The notes under the pieces were generated by a model, which was not told the DNA's origin, did no database searches, and saw only the letters and a list, made by a program, of their open reading frames with translations. The translations under genes and the position numbers were made by a program. A stretch of DNA of 45,376 nucleotides from an uncultured Caulobacterales bacterium (lineage in GTDB: Bacteria; Pseudomonadota; Alphaproteobacteria; Caulobacterales; Maricaulaceae). Shown piece by piece: positions 1-8,757 of this stretch (positions within the stretch are counted from its first letter, which is position 1; the number at the start of each line of letters is the position of its first letter). The stretch is from contig CALDTL010000081.1 of the NCBI GenBank assembly GCA_937923965.1, positions 1 to 45,376 on the forward strand. Direction: 5' to 3'.

Positions 1-633
1 TTTGCGCACGATGAAAAAATGGGTCGAATTACAGGTCGCGACAAACCCTTGCGGATCGAGCATGAGCCCTTCATCCGCGCCCGCCTTGATGGCCTGAATA
101 CACGCCGTCACGCAATTAATTTTGGAATGTGAGTTCAGTCCGGGGTCCTGCACATCTGCCCGCCCTCGCCGCACGGAGACTGTATACAGGCTCTGAGGCC
201 GCGCGGCGATGGCCGGATCAGCGGCTTTAAACTCAGGGGCAATGACGATGGTCGGCTCCGAGATCACTACGCGCGGATCTTGGTAGGGCGTCGAGCGGAG
301 GCCGCGCGTCAACATCAGACGAATATGCACTCCCTCGGTCATCTCATTGGCTTTTAGTGTCTCGTAAAGCCGCGCGGTCAATTCAGCCTGCGAGAGGCCT
401 ATGTCGATATCTAAGGCGGCCGCGCCTTCCCACAGACGATCCAGATGATCTTTCAGAAAAGCAATCCGTCCTTGATGAACGCGCAGTCCTTCCCAGACTC
501 CGTCACCCAACATAAAACCGGAGTCAAACACATTGACAGTCGCCTGATCGCGCGGAACCAGCTTTCCATTCAAATTAAACAATACAGACGCATTGCGGGC
601 GTCCGGGATATAGGCGTGCGTGCCGAAGCTCAT
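1..633 (-). CDS. Class IV aminotransferase (BCAT / D-amino-acid transaminase type), 3' end outside window
   Basis: This frame reads 211 codons without a stop and runs off the left edge. The ATG at 633 follows AAGGT and lies 15 bp after the stop of the upstream lipoprotein gene. The protein opens with a fold-type IV signature: GDGVWEGLR near residue 44, then the strand RLMLTRG near 105, and SKIN with the probable PLP lysine at residue 171. The last visible part, EGLMLDPQGFVATCNSTHFF, is the usual cofactor-pocket region of the family. Members transaminate branched-chain or D-amino acids, or act as lyases on aminodeoxychorismate. The substrate cannot be told from this part. It is probably co-transcribed with the hydroxyacid dehydrogenase and the metallo-hydrolase upstream. 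The family call is firm; the reaction is open. Confidence 0.85.
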   Translation of the reverse strand, partial: MSFGTHAYIPDARNASVLFNLNGKLVPRDQATVNVFDSGFMLGDGVWEGLRVHQGRIAFLKDHLDRLWEGAAALDIDIGLSQAELTARLYETLKANEMTEGVHIRLMLTRGLRSTPYQDPRVVISEPTIVIAPEFKAADPAIAARPQSLYTVSVRRGRADVQDPGLNSHSKINCVTACIQAIKAGADEGLMLDPQGFVATCNSTHFFIVRK

Positions 634-648
634 GCTCGAGACCTTGAG

Positions 649-1623
649 CTAAAATTCGCCGCCAAGAGACCGCCATGTTGCGGTAATGACATTTGGTTTT
701 TTCATGAACCCTTCCAGCTCTGTCATATCGGCGAGCGGGTCAGCGGCGATAATGGCTTCGAGGCTTTCGCCCGCATCCATGCGCGCCTTTACGCGGTCAT
801 GAATCGCTTGCAGGCGCTTGATCGACTCCCCAAGGTCAGCCTTCGTCGCCAAAGCCCCGTGTCCCGGAATGATCTGCGTATTCGCATCAGACAAATCATA
901 GGCGATTTGCTGTGCATTGATCATACCCTGAATGGCCCCGCCGCTATCCACATCAATGAAGGGCAGCATGCCGCGAAAAAAATTATCACCGAGATGAATG
1001 ATATTGGCCTCAACGAAATGGACGATTGTATCGCCGTCCGTGTGCCCCGCAGGCACATGAATAGCGCGCACCTCATCGCCGTTAAACCAAAGCGTCATTT
1101 CATCAGAAAATGTCAGCGTCGGCCAAAGCGATGCATCGCGGGCATCTTGCTGGCGGCCAAACGCCTGATTCATGTAAGTCTTACCCATGCGGGAACGAAC
1201 ATTGTCATGAGCCACAACAGTGGCGCCAACCGCTTTCATTTCAGCATTCGCGCCGGAATGGTCTCCGTGATGATGTGTGTTCAAAACATAGGTAATCGGC
1301 TTGTCCGACAAGGTTGCCACAACATCGATTATCTCTTGGCCAAATCGCGCAAATTTGTCGTCAATCATATAGACGCCGTCTGCACCCGTGCTCACGCCAA
1401 TATTACCGCCCGGTCCAAGCAGCATATAAAACCCGCCGCCCAAGTCTTGGCTTGTGATGTTCGGCTTGACCGGTGCCTCTGCCGTATTTGGGGCGGCTTT
1501 AGGGGCCGCTTGATTTGCGGCCGTCGGCTCTGACGCCGCTTTGGGCTCTGATGTTTCGGCCACTGTTTCAGCGCCAGAACACGCCGCCAAAAGAAGCGTA
1601 GAAGCTAGAAGAAGATGTTTCAT
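649..1623 (-). CDS. Metallo-beta-lactamase-fold hydrolase, predicted lipoprotein
   Basis: 324 residues. The N-terminus has a short hydrophobic stretch ending in LLAAC, so Cys15 is a likely lipidation site. An Ala/Pro/Glu-rich linker (about 18-55) follows, then an MBL domain. The zinc ligands are clear: HHHGDH at 117-122, a second histidine site in AGHTDGD, and a final site in IPGHG. This is the broad family that includes periplasmic cyclases, quinoprotein-relay metallohydrolases and B3-like enzymes. The linker suggests an enzyme held off the membrane in the periplasm. The true substrate is unknown; antibiotic hydrolysis is possible but unsupported. It lies 9 bp downstream of the dehydrogenase gene and 15 bp upstream of the aminotransferase gene, so the three probably form one transcript. 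Confidence 0.85.
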   Translation of the reverse strand: MKHLLLASTLLLAACSGAETVAETSEPKAASEPTAANQAAPKAAPNTAEAPVKPNITSQDLGGGFYMLLGPGGNIGVSTGADGVYMIDDKFARFGQEIIDVVATLSDKPITYVLNTHHHGDHSGANAEMKAVGATVVAHDNVRSRMGKTYMNQAFGRQQDARDASLWPTLTFSDEMTLWFNGDEVRAIHVPAGHTDGDTIVHFVEANIIHLGDNFFRGMLPFIDVDSGGAIQGMINAQQIAYDLSDANTQIIPGHGALATKADLGESIKRLQAIHDRVKARMDAGESLEAIIAADPLADMTELEGFMKKPNVITATWRSLGGEF

Positions 1624-1632
1624 GATAAAGTC

Positions 1633-2634
1633 CTATGAGGCAATTTGAAAACTCGCGCCCGGCGGCAAGACGCGGTTAGGCGCGGCGTGATGATCCATCA
1701 TGGCGCGAATATTTATCAGAACGAGTTCGCCCATTTCGCGGCGGCTTTCATGTGTGGCGGAGCCAATATGCGGCGCGAGGATAACATTTGGAAGATCCAA
1801 CAGATCAGAATGGACCTCTGGCTCGCCCTCATAAACGTCCAATCCTGCACCTGAAATGACGCCTGTTTTTACAGCTGCAGCCAGCGCCGCTTCGTCGATA
1901 ATTTCGCCGCGGGCCGTGTTCACAATATAGCTATCCGGACGCATTTTGGACAGACGCGCCGCATCGATCATATGATAAGTTTTTGGCGTGGCAGGACAAT
2001 GAATGGATAAAAAATTCACCTCGCCCAACATCGTATCTAAGTCTTCGTGCCAAGTCGCGGAAAGCGTTTCCTCGATGCCTTTGGGAATACGGCGGCGATT
2101 ATGATAATGAACGTCTAGCCCAAACGCCGTTGCGCGGCGGGCCAAAGCTTGTCCGATCCGGCCCATGCCCAGAATACCTAGCTTACTCCCGCGCACGCGG
2201 TGACCCAACATATGCGTGGGCCCCCATCCGGTAAATTCACCGGCGCGCAACCGCCGGTCTCCTTCGACCAAGCGGCGCGACACCGCCAGAATGAGCGCCA
2301 TAGCGAGATCCGCTGTGTCCTCGGTCAACACACCCGGCGTGTTGGTAACTGGGATGCCTTTCGCGTGAGCCGTGGCCACATCAATATGATCCGTCCCGGC
2401 TCCAAAATTTGCAATCAAACGCAGCCTATCGGACGCATTAGACAGAACCGCTGCGTCGATTTTATCTGTCACCGTTGGAACAAAAACATCGCAATCCGCA
2501 ATCGCCGCCGCGAGCTCGTCCTGCGTCATAGGCGTATCATCAACCCTTAGAACGGTATCAAACAAATCCGACATTCGAGTTTCAACCTCAACTGGGAGGC
2601 GGCGCGTGACAATAACCTTGGGCTTCGACTTCAT
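1633..2634 (-). CDS. D-2-hydroxyacid dehydrogenase (glyoxylate/hydroxypyruvate reductase type)
   Basis: 333 residues, the usual length for NAD(P)-dependent D-isomer-specific 2-hydroxyacid dehydrogenases. The Rossmann motif GILGMGRIGQ is at 153-162. The catalytic arginine lies in NTARGEIID, the glutamate in the YEGEPEVH region, and the catalytic histidine in APHIGSATH. The order of these motifs matches glyoxylate reductase (GyaR-like) enzymes, which reduce glyoxylate or hydroxypyruvate in the cytoplasm. It is the first gene of a minus-strand run with the MBL lipoprotein and the class IV aminotransferase. Glycine/serine or keto-acid metabolism is a plausible shared theme, but that is inference. 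The exact substrate cannot be read from sequence. Confidence 0.88.
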   Translation of the reverse strand: MKSKPKVIVTRRLPVEVETRMSDLFDTVLRVDDTPMTQDELAAAIADCDVFVPTVTDKIDAAVLSNASDRLRLIANFGAGTDHIDVATAHAKGIPVTNTPGVLTEDTADLAMALILAVSRRLVEGDRRLRAGEFTGWGPTHMLGHRVRGSKLGILGMGRIGQALARRATAFGLDVHYHNRRRIPKGIEETLSATWHEDLDTMLGEVNFLSIHCPATPKTYHMIDAARLSKMRPDSYIVNTARGEIIDEAALAAAVKTGVISGAGLDVYEGEPEVHSDLLDLPNVILAPHIGSATHESRREMGELVLINIRAMMDHHAAPNRVLPPGASFQIAS

Positions 2635-2728
2635 AGGAATAGCTTGGACCGATAAATGTCAAAATGCAATGCACCGCAAAGTCACGAATTAGGGTTTGTT
2701 TAACCAAATTAGAGGCAAAGCTACGACC

Positions 2729-3286
2729 ATGCGCAAGATTATACTTTCAATGCTAACGACCCTTGTTTTCGCGGTGCCCGTAACAGCTCAAGAGGCGTCT
2801 CAAGATCGTGTCAAACGCGTTGTGGAACCGATTCCTGCCGCAAACACGGCAGACCTATACCGCGTGAAAGCGGATAAGACTCCTTCAGGTTTTGTCGTCC
2901 CGCGCTATGTGAGCTTGAAATTCTCTAAGGTGAATGGGCGGACAGGGCCTAGTCGTGAACATCCCATTGCGTGGCAATATCAACGGCGCGGCTTGCCATT
3001 GCTGATTGTCGCCGAGACCGAAATGTGGCGCAAAGTTCGCGATATTTCGGGCGACGAAGCATGGGTCCGCAAACCGGCTCTATCGGGCGCGCGCACAGTC
3101 TTGGCTTTGCAGACGACTGCCCTCCGCGCCCGCCCCGATGCCCGGGCGCGCGAAGTCGCCCGCACTGAGCCCAATGCGCTTCTCAGGCTGGAAGATTGCC
3201 GCGACGGGTGGTGTGAGGTGAAAGCCGAGAACGGGCTTAAAGGCTGGGCGCGGCAGGAAACCTTATGGGGCGCAACGCGGCCTTAA
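2729..3286 (+). CDS. Periplasmic SH3-domain protein
   Basis: 185 residues from the ATG at 2729. The frame extends upstream to a TTG, but the ATG is preferred because a clean signal peptide begins there (MRKIILSML, cleavage likely after VTAQ) and AGAGG lies 13 bp before it. After a linker, two bacterial SH3-like units follow: one near 60-115 (SLKFSKVNGRTGPSREH, then the WRKVRD and WVRKP strands) and one near 120-180 (LRARPDARAREVA, ending CEVKAENGLKGWA). This is the alphaproteobacterial COG3807-type protein of unknown role, presumed to act at the cell wall. Its stop lies one base from the stop of the convergent mtnP gene, so there is no separate terminator. Confidence 0.85.
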   Translation: MRKIILSMLTTLVFAVPVTAQEASQDRVKRVVEPIPAANTADLYRVKADKTPSGFVVPRYVSLKFSKVNGRTGPSREHPIAWQYQRRGLPLLIVAETEMWRKVRDISGDEAWVRKPALSGARTVLALQTTALRARPDARAREVARTEPNALLRLEDCRDGWCEVKAENGLKGWARQETLWGATRP

Positions 3287-3287
3287 T

Positions 3288-4199
3288 CTAAGATTTCCCT
3301 AAATATCGTCCAGCGACCGCATCCAACATCGCCATGCGCTTTGGTTCTCTTGCATCGGGCGCTGTGATAATCGCGACATCTAGGTTCGTTTCTATACCTT
3401 GGGGCGACCCTGTTCTGGGCATATCCTGCAATGTCTCAACAAGCTGCAAAACCGCCTTTTGCGCCATGGCAGAATTTTTCTGCATCACGGCAATGACGCT
3501 TGCGACATCGACATTACCATGGCCCTCATGCCAGCAGTCATAATCCGTCACCATTGCCATTGTCGCGTATGGCAGCTCCGCCTCGCGGGCGAGTTTAGCC
3601 TCGGGCATATTTGTCATCCCGATGACGTCACACCCCCATTGGCGGTAAACATGACTTTCTGCTTTGGTTGAAAATTGAGGCCCTTCCATCGCCAGATAAG
3701 TTCCGCCGCGATGGGTGTTTGCACCAGCGCTTTCTGCAGCGTCAGCGATCAGCCCCGACAGCCGCGAGCAAATAGGCTCGGCCACGCTGACATGCGCCAC
3801 GCAACCTTTGCCAAAGAAACTTTTTTCGCGCGCAAACGTGCGGTCGATAAATTGATCGACAAAGACGAAATCACCGGGCGGATATTGCTCTTGCAAACTT
3901 CCCACCGCCGAAATGGAGAGAATATCCGTGCAGCCGCTGCGTTTTAGCGCGTCAATATTCGCGCGGTAGTTTACATCAGACGGCGCAATGGCGTGGCCGC
4001 GTCCGTGCCGTGGTAAAAAACGCAGACGGACATTACCTATCTCTGCGAATAAGATATCATCCGAAGGGTCGCCCCACGGCGTGCTGACGGAAACCCATTC
4101 AGGATTCTCCAAACCGTCTAGATCATAGAGGCCAGACCCGCCAAGAATACCCAAGGTCCATTGCTGATTGTTAGATTGCTCTTTGCTAGGATGTGTCAT
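3288..4199 (-). CDS. mtnP: S-methyl-5'-thioadenosine phosphorylase
   Basis: 303 residues. The N-terminal LGILGGSGLYD (phosphate-binding GGSGLYD) and the later MEGPQFSTKAES and GMTNMPEAKLAREAELPYA segments are diagnostic of MTAP/MtnP. The enzyme splits methylthioadenosine with phosphate into adenine and methylthioribose-1-phosphate, the first step of methionine salvage. TDYDCWHEG, another conserved block of the family, is also present. A short extension of about 16 residues precedes the Rossmann-like strand. Other salvage genes are not in the window. The gene is isolated from the bc1 operon upstream by a strong hairpin terminator at 4220-4246, so it probably has its own promoter near 4200-4220. 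Confidence 0.93.
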   Translation of the reverse strand: MTHPSKEQSNNQQWTLGILGGSGLYDLDGLENPEWVSVSTPWGDPSDDILFAEIGNVRLRFLPRHGRGHAIAPSDVNYRANIDALKRSGCTDILSISAVGSLQEQYPPGDFVFVDQFIDRTFAREKSFFGKGCVAHVSVAEPICSRLSGLIADAAESAGANTHRGGTYLAMEGPQFSTKAESHVYRQWGCDVIGMTNMPEAKLAREAELPYATMAMVTDYDCWHEGHGNVDVASVIAVMQKNSAMAQKAVLQLVETLQDMPRTGSPQGIETNLDVAIITAPDAREPKRMAMLDAVAGRYLGKS

Positions 4200-4219
4200 T
4201 TGATCCTCCTGCTAAACAA

Positions 4220-4246
4220 AAAACCCGGCTGCAAGCGCCGGGTTTT
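4220..4246 (-). terminator. Intrinsic terminator of the petABC operon
   Basis: Perfect 10-bp stem AAAACCCGGC / GCCGGGTTTT with a 7-base loop. Read on the minus strand it follows the cytochrome c1 stop codon by about 33 bases, and it is followed by a T-rich stretch (TTTTTTGTTT) before mtnP. The shorter T-run on the plus side could act in the other direction, but no plus-strand gene needs it. Confidence 0.85.
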
Positions 4247-4279
4247 CAAAATATTGTGTTCATCGCTCTGATTGAGAGC

Positions 4280-5143
4280 CTAGTGCTCCACGTTTCTCCA
4301 AACGCGCTTATAGGAGAAAAACAGAAGAACGGATAAAATCAGAAGATAGATAATTGTCATCAACCCAATACTTTTGCGCTGCTCCAATTTTGGATCTGCT
4401 GTCCAAGCAAGGAACTGGGTCAAATCAGACGCCATTTGCTCCACTGTCGCAACGGGCGGATCAACCAGCTTCAACTCGCCGTAATCCATCATCTCGGTAG
4501 GTTCATAGGTCACCAACTCATCTGATAACGGATTCGCCATGGCTATTTTCCCGCCTTCCATCACGGGATTCCAATGCAGCCCAGGCGTGATTTCTAATCC
4601 TGCGGGTTTCGGGGAATCATAAGCGGTCAGCAGGTTGTAGAGATAATCAGCGCCGTTTGATCGGGCCTTGACCATGCTGGATAGGTCCGGCGGAAGCGAG
4701 CCACCATTAGATGCGCGCGCCGCGGCGTCATTTGGGAAAATTGGCGGGAAATAATCTGCCGGAATGCCTGTGCGTTCAATTATATCACCCGTCTCAGAGT
4801 CAATATCCTCAACGGACCAGTCAGCCGCAAAGTTTTTGACATATGGATTATCACTCGGATTCGGGAAATCCTCTAAATAGAAGGGTGCACCTTCATCTCC
4901 CAAATGGCGGAAGGCAACATATTTCAAACTATGGCATGCCGCACACACTTCCCGATAAACCTGATAGCCACGTTGCGCCGCGGCACGATCATATGTGCCA
5001 AACGCTCCGTTAAATGACCAATCCGGATGTTTCATCTTGTAATCGCCCATCACGCCGCCGCCAGCAGCAAACGCCATCCCTCCAACGGATGTGACGGCAA
5101 TGATTGCGCCGATAACTAGTTTTTTCGGTGTCTTGAACGCCAT
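4280..5143 (-). CDS. petC: Ubiquinol-cytochrome c reductase, cytochrome c1 subunit
   Basis: 287 residues. A cleaved signal (MAFKTPKKLVIGAIIAVTSV...AFA) targets it to the periplasm. The haem c motif CAACH is near residue 68, followed by SLKYVAFRHL. A PxL-type region (GSLPPDLSSMVKARSNG) and a methionine-containing segment near 195-205 (MEGGKIAMANPLSD, the likely distal haem ligand area) fit cytochrome c1. The C-terminus has one membrane helix (LMTIIYLLILSVLLFF) with a positive tail that anchors it in the inner membrane. It is the third gene of petA-petB-petC and passes electrons from the Rieske protein to cytochrome c. Expression ends at the hairpin just downstream. Confidence 0.96.
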   Translation of the reverse strand: MAFKTPKKLVIGAIIAVTSVGGMAFAAGGGVMGDYKMKHPDWSFNGAFGTYDRAAAQRGYQVYREVCAACHSLKYVAFRHLGDEGAPFYLEDFPNPSDNPYVKNFAADWSVEDIDSETGDIIERTGIPADYFPPIFPNDAAARASNGGSLPPDLSSMVKARSNGADYLYNLLTAYDSPKPAGLEITPGLHWNPVMEGGKIAMANPLSDELVTYEPTEMMDYGELKLVDPPVATVEQMASDLTQFLAWTADPKLEQRKSIGLMTIIYLLILSVLLFFSYKRVWRNVEH

Positions 5144-5187
5144 GTCTTCGGGCTTTCTAACTACGGGTATTAAAAGGTGAAGCCCGG

Positions 5188-6495
5188 CTATTCAGCCGGG
5201 GCTAAGGCTGCGCCGCGCTTACCATCGCCGAGGACGGCTTTGGTTATCGAGTCCGGCCGTTTGATCGGTTTCTCAATAAGGCCCAACACAGGCAGGATTA
5301 TCAGAAAATATGCAAAATAATATATCGTCGAAATTTGGCTGAGACGATAAAATGTAATGCCTGAATCGACTTTTACGCCATCAACCATTTTTGATCCAAG
5401 CTTAATGGCAACATTATCGGGTGTTCCGGCTCCGCACCATCCGAGAATAAAACACATCACGATGAATATCAGGAAGAACCAGCGCGCGACGGGGCGGAAG
5501 CGCATGGAGCGAACTTTGTGCGTATCCAGCCAAGGCAGGACAAACAGAACAGCAATCGCGCCGATCATGAGCAAGATACCTGCAAGCTTGTCCGGAACAG
5601 CCCGCAAGATCGCGTAAAACGGTAGGAAATACCATTCCGGCACAATATGCGGCGGCGTTTTCATGGCGTCCGCTTCGATATAGTTATCCGCATGGCCTAG
5701 CGCGTCCGGTAGGTAGAAAAGGAAGATTGCAAATATCACGAGGAACACGGCAATCGCGAAAGCATCTTTAACCGTGTAAAACGGGTGGAAAGCCAGAGTG
5801 TCTTCCTTCGTTTTTTCGGAAATACCAATCGGGTTGTTCTGCCCAACATGATGCAGCGCCCAGACATGCAGGCCGACAAGGGCTGCGATGACGAATGGCA
5901 GCAGATAATGCAGCGCAAAGAAACGCTGAAGTGTCGCATTATCGACGGCATAACCGCCCAATAACCACTGCTGCAGGCTCTCTCCGACAATTGGAACCGC
6001 ACTAAAGAAGCCCGTGATCACAGTCGCGCCCCAGAAAGACATCTGGCCCCAAGGCAGCGTGTAACCCAAGAAGGCTGTGGCCATCATCACGAGGTAAATG
6101 GCGCAGCCCAGTATCCAGATCACTTCTCGCGGCGCCTTATATGAGCCGTAATATAACCCGCGGAACATATGCATGTAGACGGCGAGGAAGAACATAGACG
6201 CGCCAACGGCATGCATGGATTGTAAGAGCCAGCCAAAAGGCACGTCGCGGCGAATCCGCTGCACGGAGGCAAAGGCTTTGTCGACATCTGCAACATAATG
6301 CATGGCCAAGATCACGCCAGAAATGATTTGCACGACTAAGCAAAGCGCCAAAATGCCGCCAAAGGTGTACCAGTAATTTAGGTTCCGCGGGGACGGGAAC
6401 GTCATAAAATCTGCGCCCATTCGGATAATCGGCAAACGCTGATCCATCCATTTGGCAGCGGCATATTTAGGTTCGTAAGTTGAGGGACCGGACAT
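5188..6495 (-). CDS. petB: Ubiquinol-cytochrome c reductase, cytochrome b
   Basis: 435 residues with eight or more hydrophobic helices. The paired haem histidines are seen in SMHAVGASMFF / VYMHMFRGLYYG and in LHYLLPFVIAALVGLHVWALHH. The Qo-site PEWY motif lies in HIVPEWYFLPFY. The length and C-terminal helices match the alphaproteobacterial full-length cytochrome b. It forms the quinone-oxidising and quinone-reducing core of complex III in the inner membrane. The start is 3 bp after the Rieske stop codon, which implies translational coupling. The cytochrome c1 gene follows after 44 bp. No unusual features are visible. Confidence 0.97.
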   Translation of the reverse strand: MSGPSTYEPKYAAAKWMDQRLPIIRMGADFMTFPSPRNLNYWYTFGGILALCLVVQIISGVILAMHYVADVDKAFASVQRIRRDVPFGWLLQSMHAVGASMFFLAVYMHMFRGLYYGSYKAPREVIWILGCAIYLVMMATAFLGYTLPWGQMSFWGATVITGFFSAVPIVGESLQQWLLGGYAVDNATLQRFFALHYLLPFVIAALVGLHVWALHHVGQNNPIGISEKTKEDTLAFHPFYTVKDAFAIAVFLVIFAIFLFYLPDALGHADNYIEADAMKTPPHIVPEWYFLPFYAILRAVPDKLAGILLMIGAIAVLFVLPWLDTHKVRSMRFRPVARWFFLIFIVMCFILGWCGAGTPDNVAIKLGSKMVDGVKVDSGITFYRLSQISTIYYFAYFLIILPVLGLIEKPIKRPDSITKAVLGDGKRGAALAPAE

Positions 6496-6498
6496 AAT

Positions 6499-7059
6499 TT
6501 ATCCTACCTTGATAACGCTATCGGTGACGAAAGAATATGGCGGGATAGCCATGTTCTTAGGGGCTGGACCTTTACGAATGCGTCCAGAGGTATCGTAATG
6601 GGACGCATGACAGGGGCAATACCAGCCATCAAACTCACCCGCCTCGCCCACTGGCACACACCCGAAATGCGTACATACGCCAACCATGACCAAGAACTCA
6701 GGTCTCAGGTTTCCACTCGTGTCAGGCGTTAAACGCTCTTCATCGGTTTGCGGGTCTTTTAAATCTGCGGGATCTGCGGCAGCAGCCTTTTCAATCTCTG
6801 CAGCCGTTCGGTGACGCACGAAAACGGGCTTACCGCGCCATAGCATCTTGAGTTGCTGGCCCTGCGCAATTTTCGTTAAATCGATTTCAATGGATCCGGC
6901 AGCGAGTGTATCTGCCGCCTTGCCCATTTGGGCAACAAGCGGCCACCCGACGGCCGCCACGCCTGCGGCGGCGGTGGCTCCTGTTGCGAGAAAGATAAAA
7001 TCCCGCTTTGAGCTATCTTCGACATCTGTGTCAGCGGGCATTGTGGAACTTTCGGACAT
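6499..7059 (-). CDS. petA: Ubiquinol-cytochrome c reductase, Rieske iron-sulfur subunit
   Basis: 186 residues from the ATG at 7059. The frame has an upstream GTG at 7071, but AAGGAG at 7071-7076 overlaps that codon and must instead serve the ATG 11 bases further on. The N-terminus carries a Tat-like SSKRDFIFLATGATAAAGVAAVGW membrane helix. The 2Fe-2S ligands are in CTHFGC (two of the ligands) and CPCHASHYD. The protein is the mobile electron carrier of complex III on the periplasmic side. It is the first gene of petABC. A TATATA -10-like box at about 7125-7130 and a 14-bp palindrome in the leader (7081-7094) lie upstream. Confidence 0.96.
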   Translation of the reverse strand: MSESSTMPADTDVEDSSKRDFIFLATGATAAAGVAAVGWPLVAQMGKAADTLAAGSIEIDLTKIAQGQQLKMLWRGKPVFVRHRTAAEIEKAAAADPADLKDPQTDEERLTPDTSGNLRPEFLVMVGVCTHFGCVPVGEAGEFDGWYCPCHASHYDTSGRIRKGPAPKNMAIPPYSFVTDSVIKVG

Positions 7060-7414
7060 GTGGGCGTCCACTCCTTTTTGGCCTGCAAGCAGGCGAGTCT
7101 ATGTAGTTTTTCGGCTCTTTAGCTATATATAATGCTCATGGCCAGTACAGATTCGCGGCAACTCGACGCAATGTAGGGACGGATTGCAGCTGCTGAGCAC
7201 GCAGTCTCTCAGAACTCTTTATATCTCTCAAAGCAATTGCCGAATCTGTTGCCCAAAAATGATAGGGAATTTTCATATTATTGGGGCTGGAGCCGTGCTC
7301 ACTCAACCTAATTCTTCGCCGCGGGGAATCCAGCGGGCATTTCCTAACTTGCAAAAGCCTCATTTTCACAATGCCGTCTTGCGCCCCAGCCTATATCAGC
7401 GTTATGCGCCTTTC
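7060..7414. promoter_or_regulatory. Divergent intergenic region petA / trmL
   Basis: This stretch of 355 bases holds no convincing gene. An upstream extension of the trmL frame to 7184 lacks family similarity and is not counted. On the minus strand a TATATA box near 7125-7130 is a likely -10 for petA. A perfect 14-base palindrome, GCCTGCAAGCAGGC at 7081-7094, sits in the petA leader and could be an operator or an RNA hairpin. The trmL promoter was not recognised. Confidence 0.4.
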
Positions 7415-7861
7415 ATGCATGTCACCTTATATCAGCCTGAAATTGCGGGGAATGTTGGGTCTATTCTCCGCAGCTGCGCCTGTTTTGGCGTCGGCCTGAC
7501 GGTCATCGAGCCTTGCGGCTTTCCGCTCGGCGATAAGCGTATGCGCCGGGCGGCGATGGATTACGCCGTGCCTGACGGATTGCAAACCGCTTTAGATTGG
7601 GACTCATATTTGGAGACAACATCCGCGCGCAAAGTCCTCCTAACCACTCGAGGCGCGACGTCCTTGCCCAACTTCCAATTCCAGCCAGATGACTCGCTCA
7701 TTTTCGGGGCGGAAGGGTCCGGCGTTCCAAATTTCGTTCATGACACGGTTGATGCCCGCGTCGTGATTCCAATGGCAGTAGGTGCGAGGTCCCTAAATTT
7801 ATCAAATTCCGTCTCCATATGCCTGTTCGAAGCCTTGCGGCAAACAAACGGCCTGCCATAA
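7415..7861 (+). CDS. trmL: tRNA (cytidine(34)-2'-O)-methyltransferase, SPOUT family
   Basis: 148 residues from the ATG at 7415. The open frame begins far upstream, but the family always starts at this point ([19 protein letters not shown]). The SPOUT signatures are present: [13 protein letters not shown] near the N-terminus, [11 protein letters not shown] near 100, and the knot region [28 protein letters not shown]. TrmL methylates the ribose of the wobble base in tRNA-Leu species, with AdoMet as donor. Interestingly the window also has a tRNA-Leu(CAG). The next gene, hemF, starts 24 bp after its stop, so the two may be co-transcribed. Confidence 0.92.
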   Translation: MHVTLYQPEIAGNVGSILRSCACFGVGLTVIEPCGFPLGDKRMRRAAMDYAVPDGLQTALDWDSYLETTSARKVLLTTRGATSLPNFQFQPDDSLIFGAEGSGVPNFVHDTVDARVVIPMAVGARSLNLSNSVSICLFEALRQTNGLP

Positions 7862-7884
7862 TCAGCGAGCCCAGAGACAAAAAT

Positions 7885-8757
7885 ATGACCGACCCCTTCA
7901 AAACAAAAAAAACAATGGCCGCGACTTGGTTCAAAAGCCTCCGCGACATTATTTGCGCAGAATTTGAAGCGCTTGAGCGGGAAGCGCCTGACGATCTCTA
8001 TCTTGGCGACGCGGGCACTTTCGTCTATGAAGACTGGCAACGTAGTGCCGCGAACGGCGGCGGGGGGACGGGCGGCATGCTGCGCGGACGCCTCTTCGAG
8101 AAATGCGGTGTCCATATTAGTGTCGTCAAAGGCGAGTTTAACGAAGACATGGCCGCGCGCGTTCCCGGAGCGGATAAAGACCCGCGCTTCTGGGCGGCGG
8201 GAATTTCCCTCATCGCGCATATGGTCAATCCGCGCGTCCCTGCCGTGCATATGAATACGCGTTATATTGTGACGACGCAGGATTGGTTTGGCGGCGGCGG
8301 AGACTTAACGCCGACGCAGGCGGTGGACCGCACCCAAGACAGCCCAGACGCCAAAGCCTTTCATGCAGGCATGAAAGCCGCCTGCGACGCCCACGAAGTC
8401 GCGGATTATGACAGATATAAAGATTGGTGCGATGAGTATTTCCATTTGCACCACCGAGATGAGCCACGCGGCATTGGCGGCATATTTTATGACCGTCATA
8501 ACTCTGGCGATTGGGACGCAGACTTTGCCTTCACCCAAGATGTTGGACGGCATTTCATCAAAACCTATGCCGAGATTGTGCGCCGCCGGATGCAGGAGCC
8601 GTGGACCGAAGCGGAACGTGAAGAACAACTCATCACGCGCGGGCGATATGTCGAGTTCAACCTGCTCTGGGATCGCGGCACGACATTCGGTCTCAAGACG
8701 GGCGGGAATGTCAAAACGATCTTAAGCTCCATGCCGCCAGTCGTGAAATGGCCTTGA
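7885..8757 (+). CDS. hemF: Oxygen-dependent coproporphyrinogen III oxidase
   Basis: 290 residues from the ATG at 7885 (an upstream extension of the frame overlaps trmL and is rejected). Family blocks are complete: [36 protein letters not shown], a DRHNSGDW segment and the C-terminal [23 protein letters not shown]. The enzyme carries out two oxidative decarboxylations of coproporphyrinogen III to protoporphyrinogen IX with O2, in the cytoplasm. Its presence suggests aerobic haem synthesis. The 3' end overlaps the next gene by 10 bases, so the HAD protein is translationally coupled. Confidence 0.95.
   Translation: MTDPFKTKKTMAATWFKSLRDIICAEFEALEREAPDDLYLGDAGTFVYEDWQRSAANGGGGTGGMLRGRLFEKCGVHISVVKGEFNEDMAARVPGADKDPRFWAAGISLIAHMVNPRVPAVHMNTRYIVTTQDWFGGGGDLTPTQAVDRTQDSPDAKAFHAGMKAACDAHEVADYDRYKDWCDEYFHLHHRDEPRGIGGIFYDRHNSGDWDADFAFTQDVGRHFIKTYAEIVRRRMQEPWTEAEREEQLITRGRYVEFNLLWDRGTTFGLKTGGNVKTILSSMPPVVKWP

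Noticed and set aside
445-1533. Long plus-strand open frame of 362 codons
   Set aside because: It lies opposite the MBL lipoprotein and aminotransferase genes, which have full domain signatures. The frame has no family signature and is a shadow.
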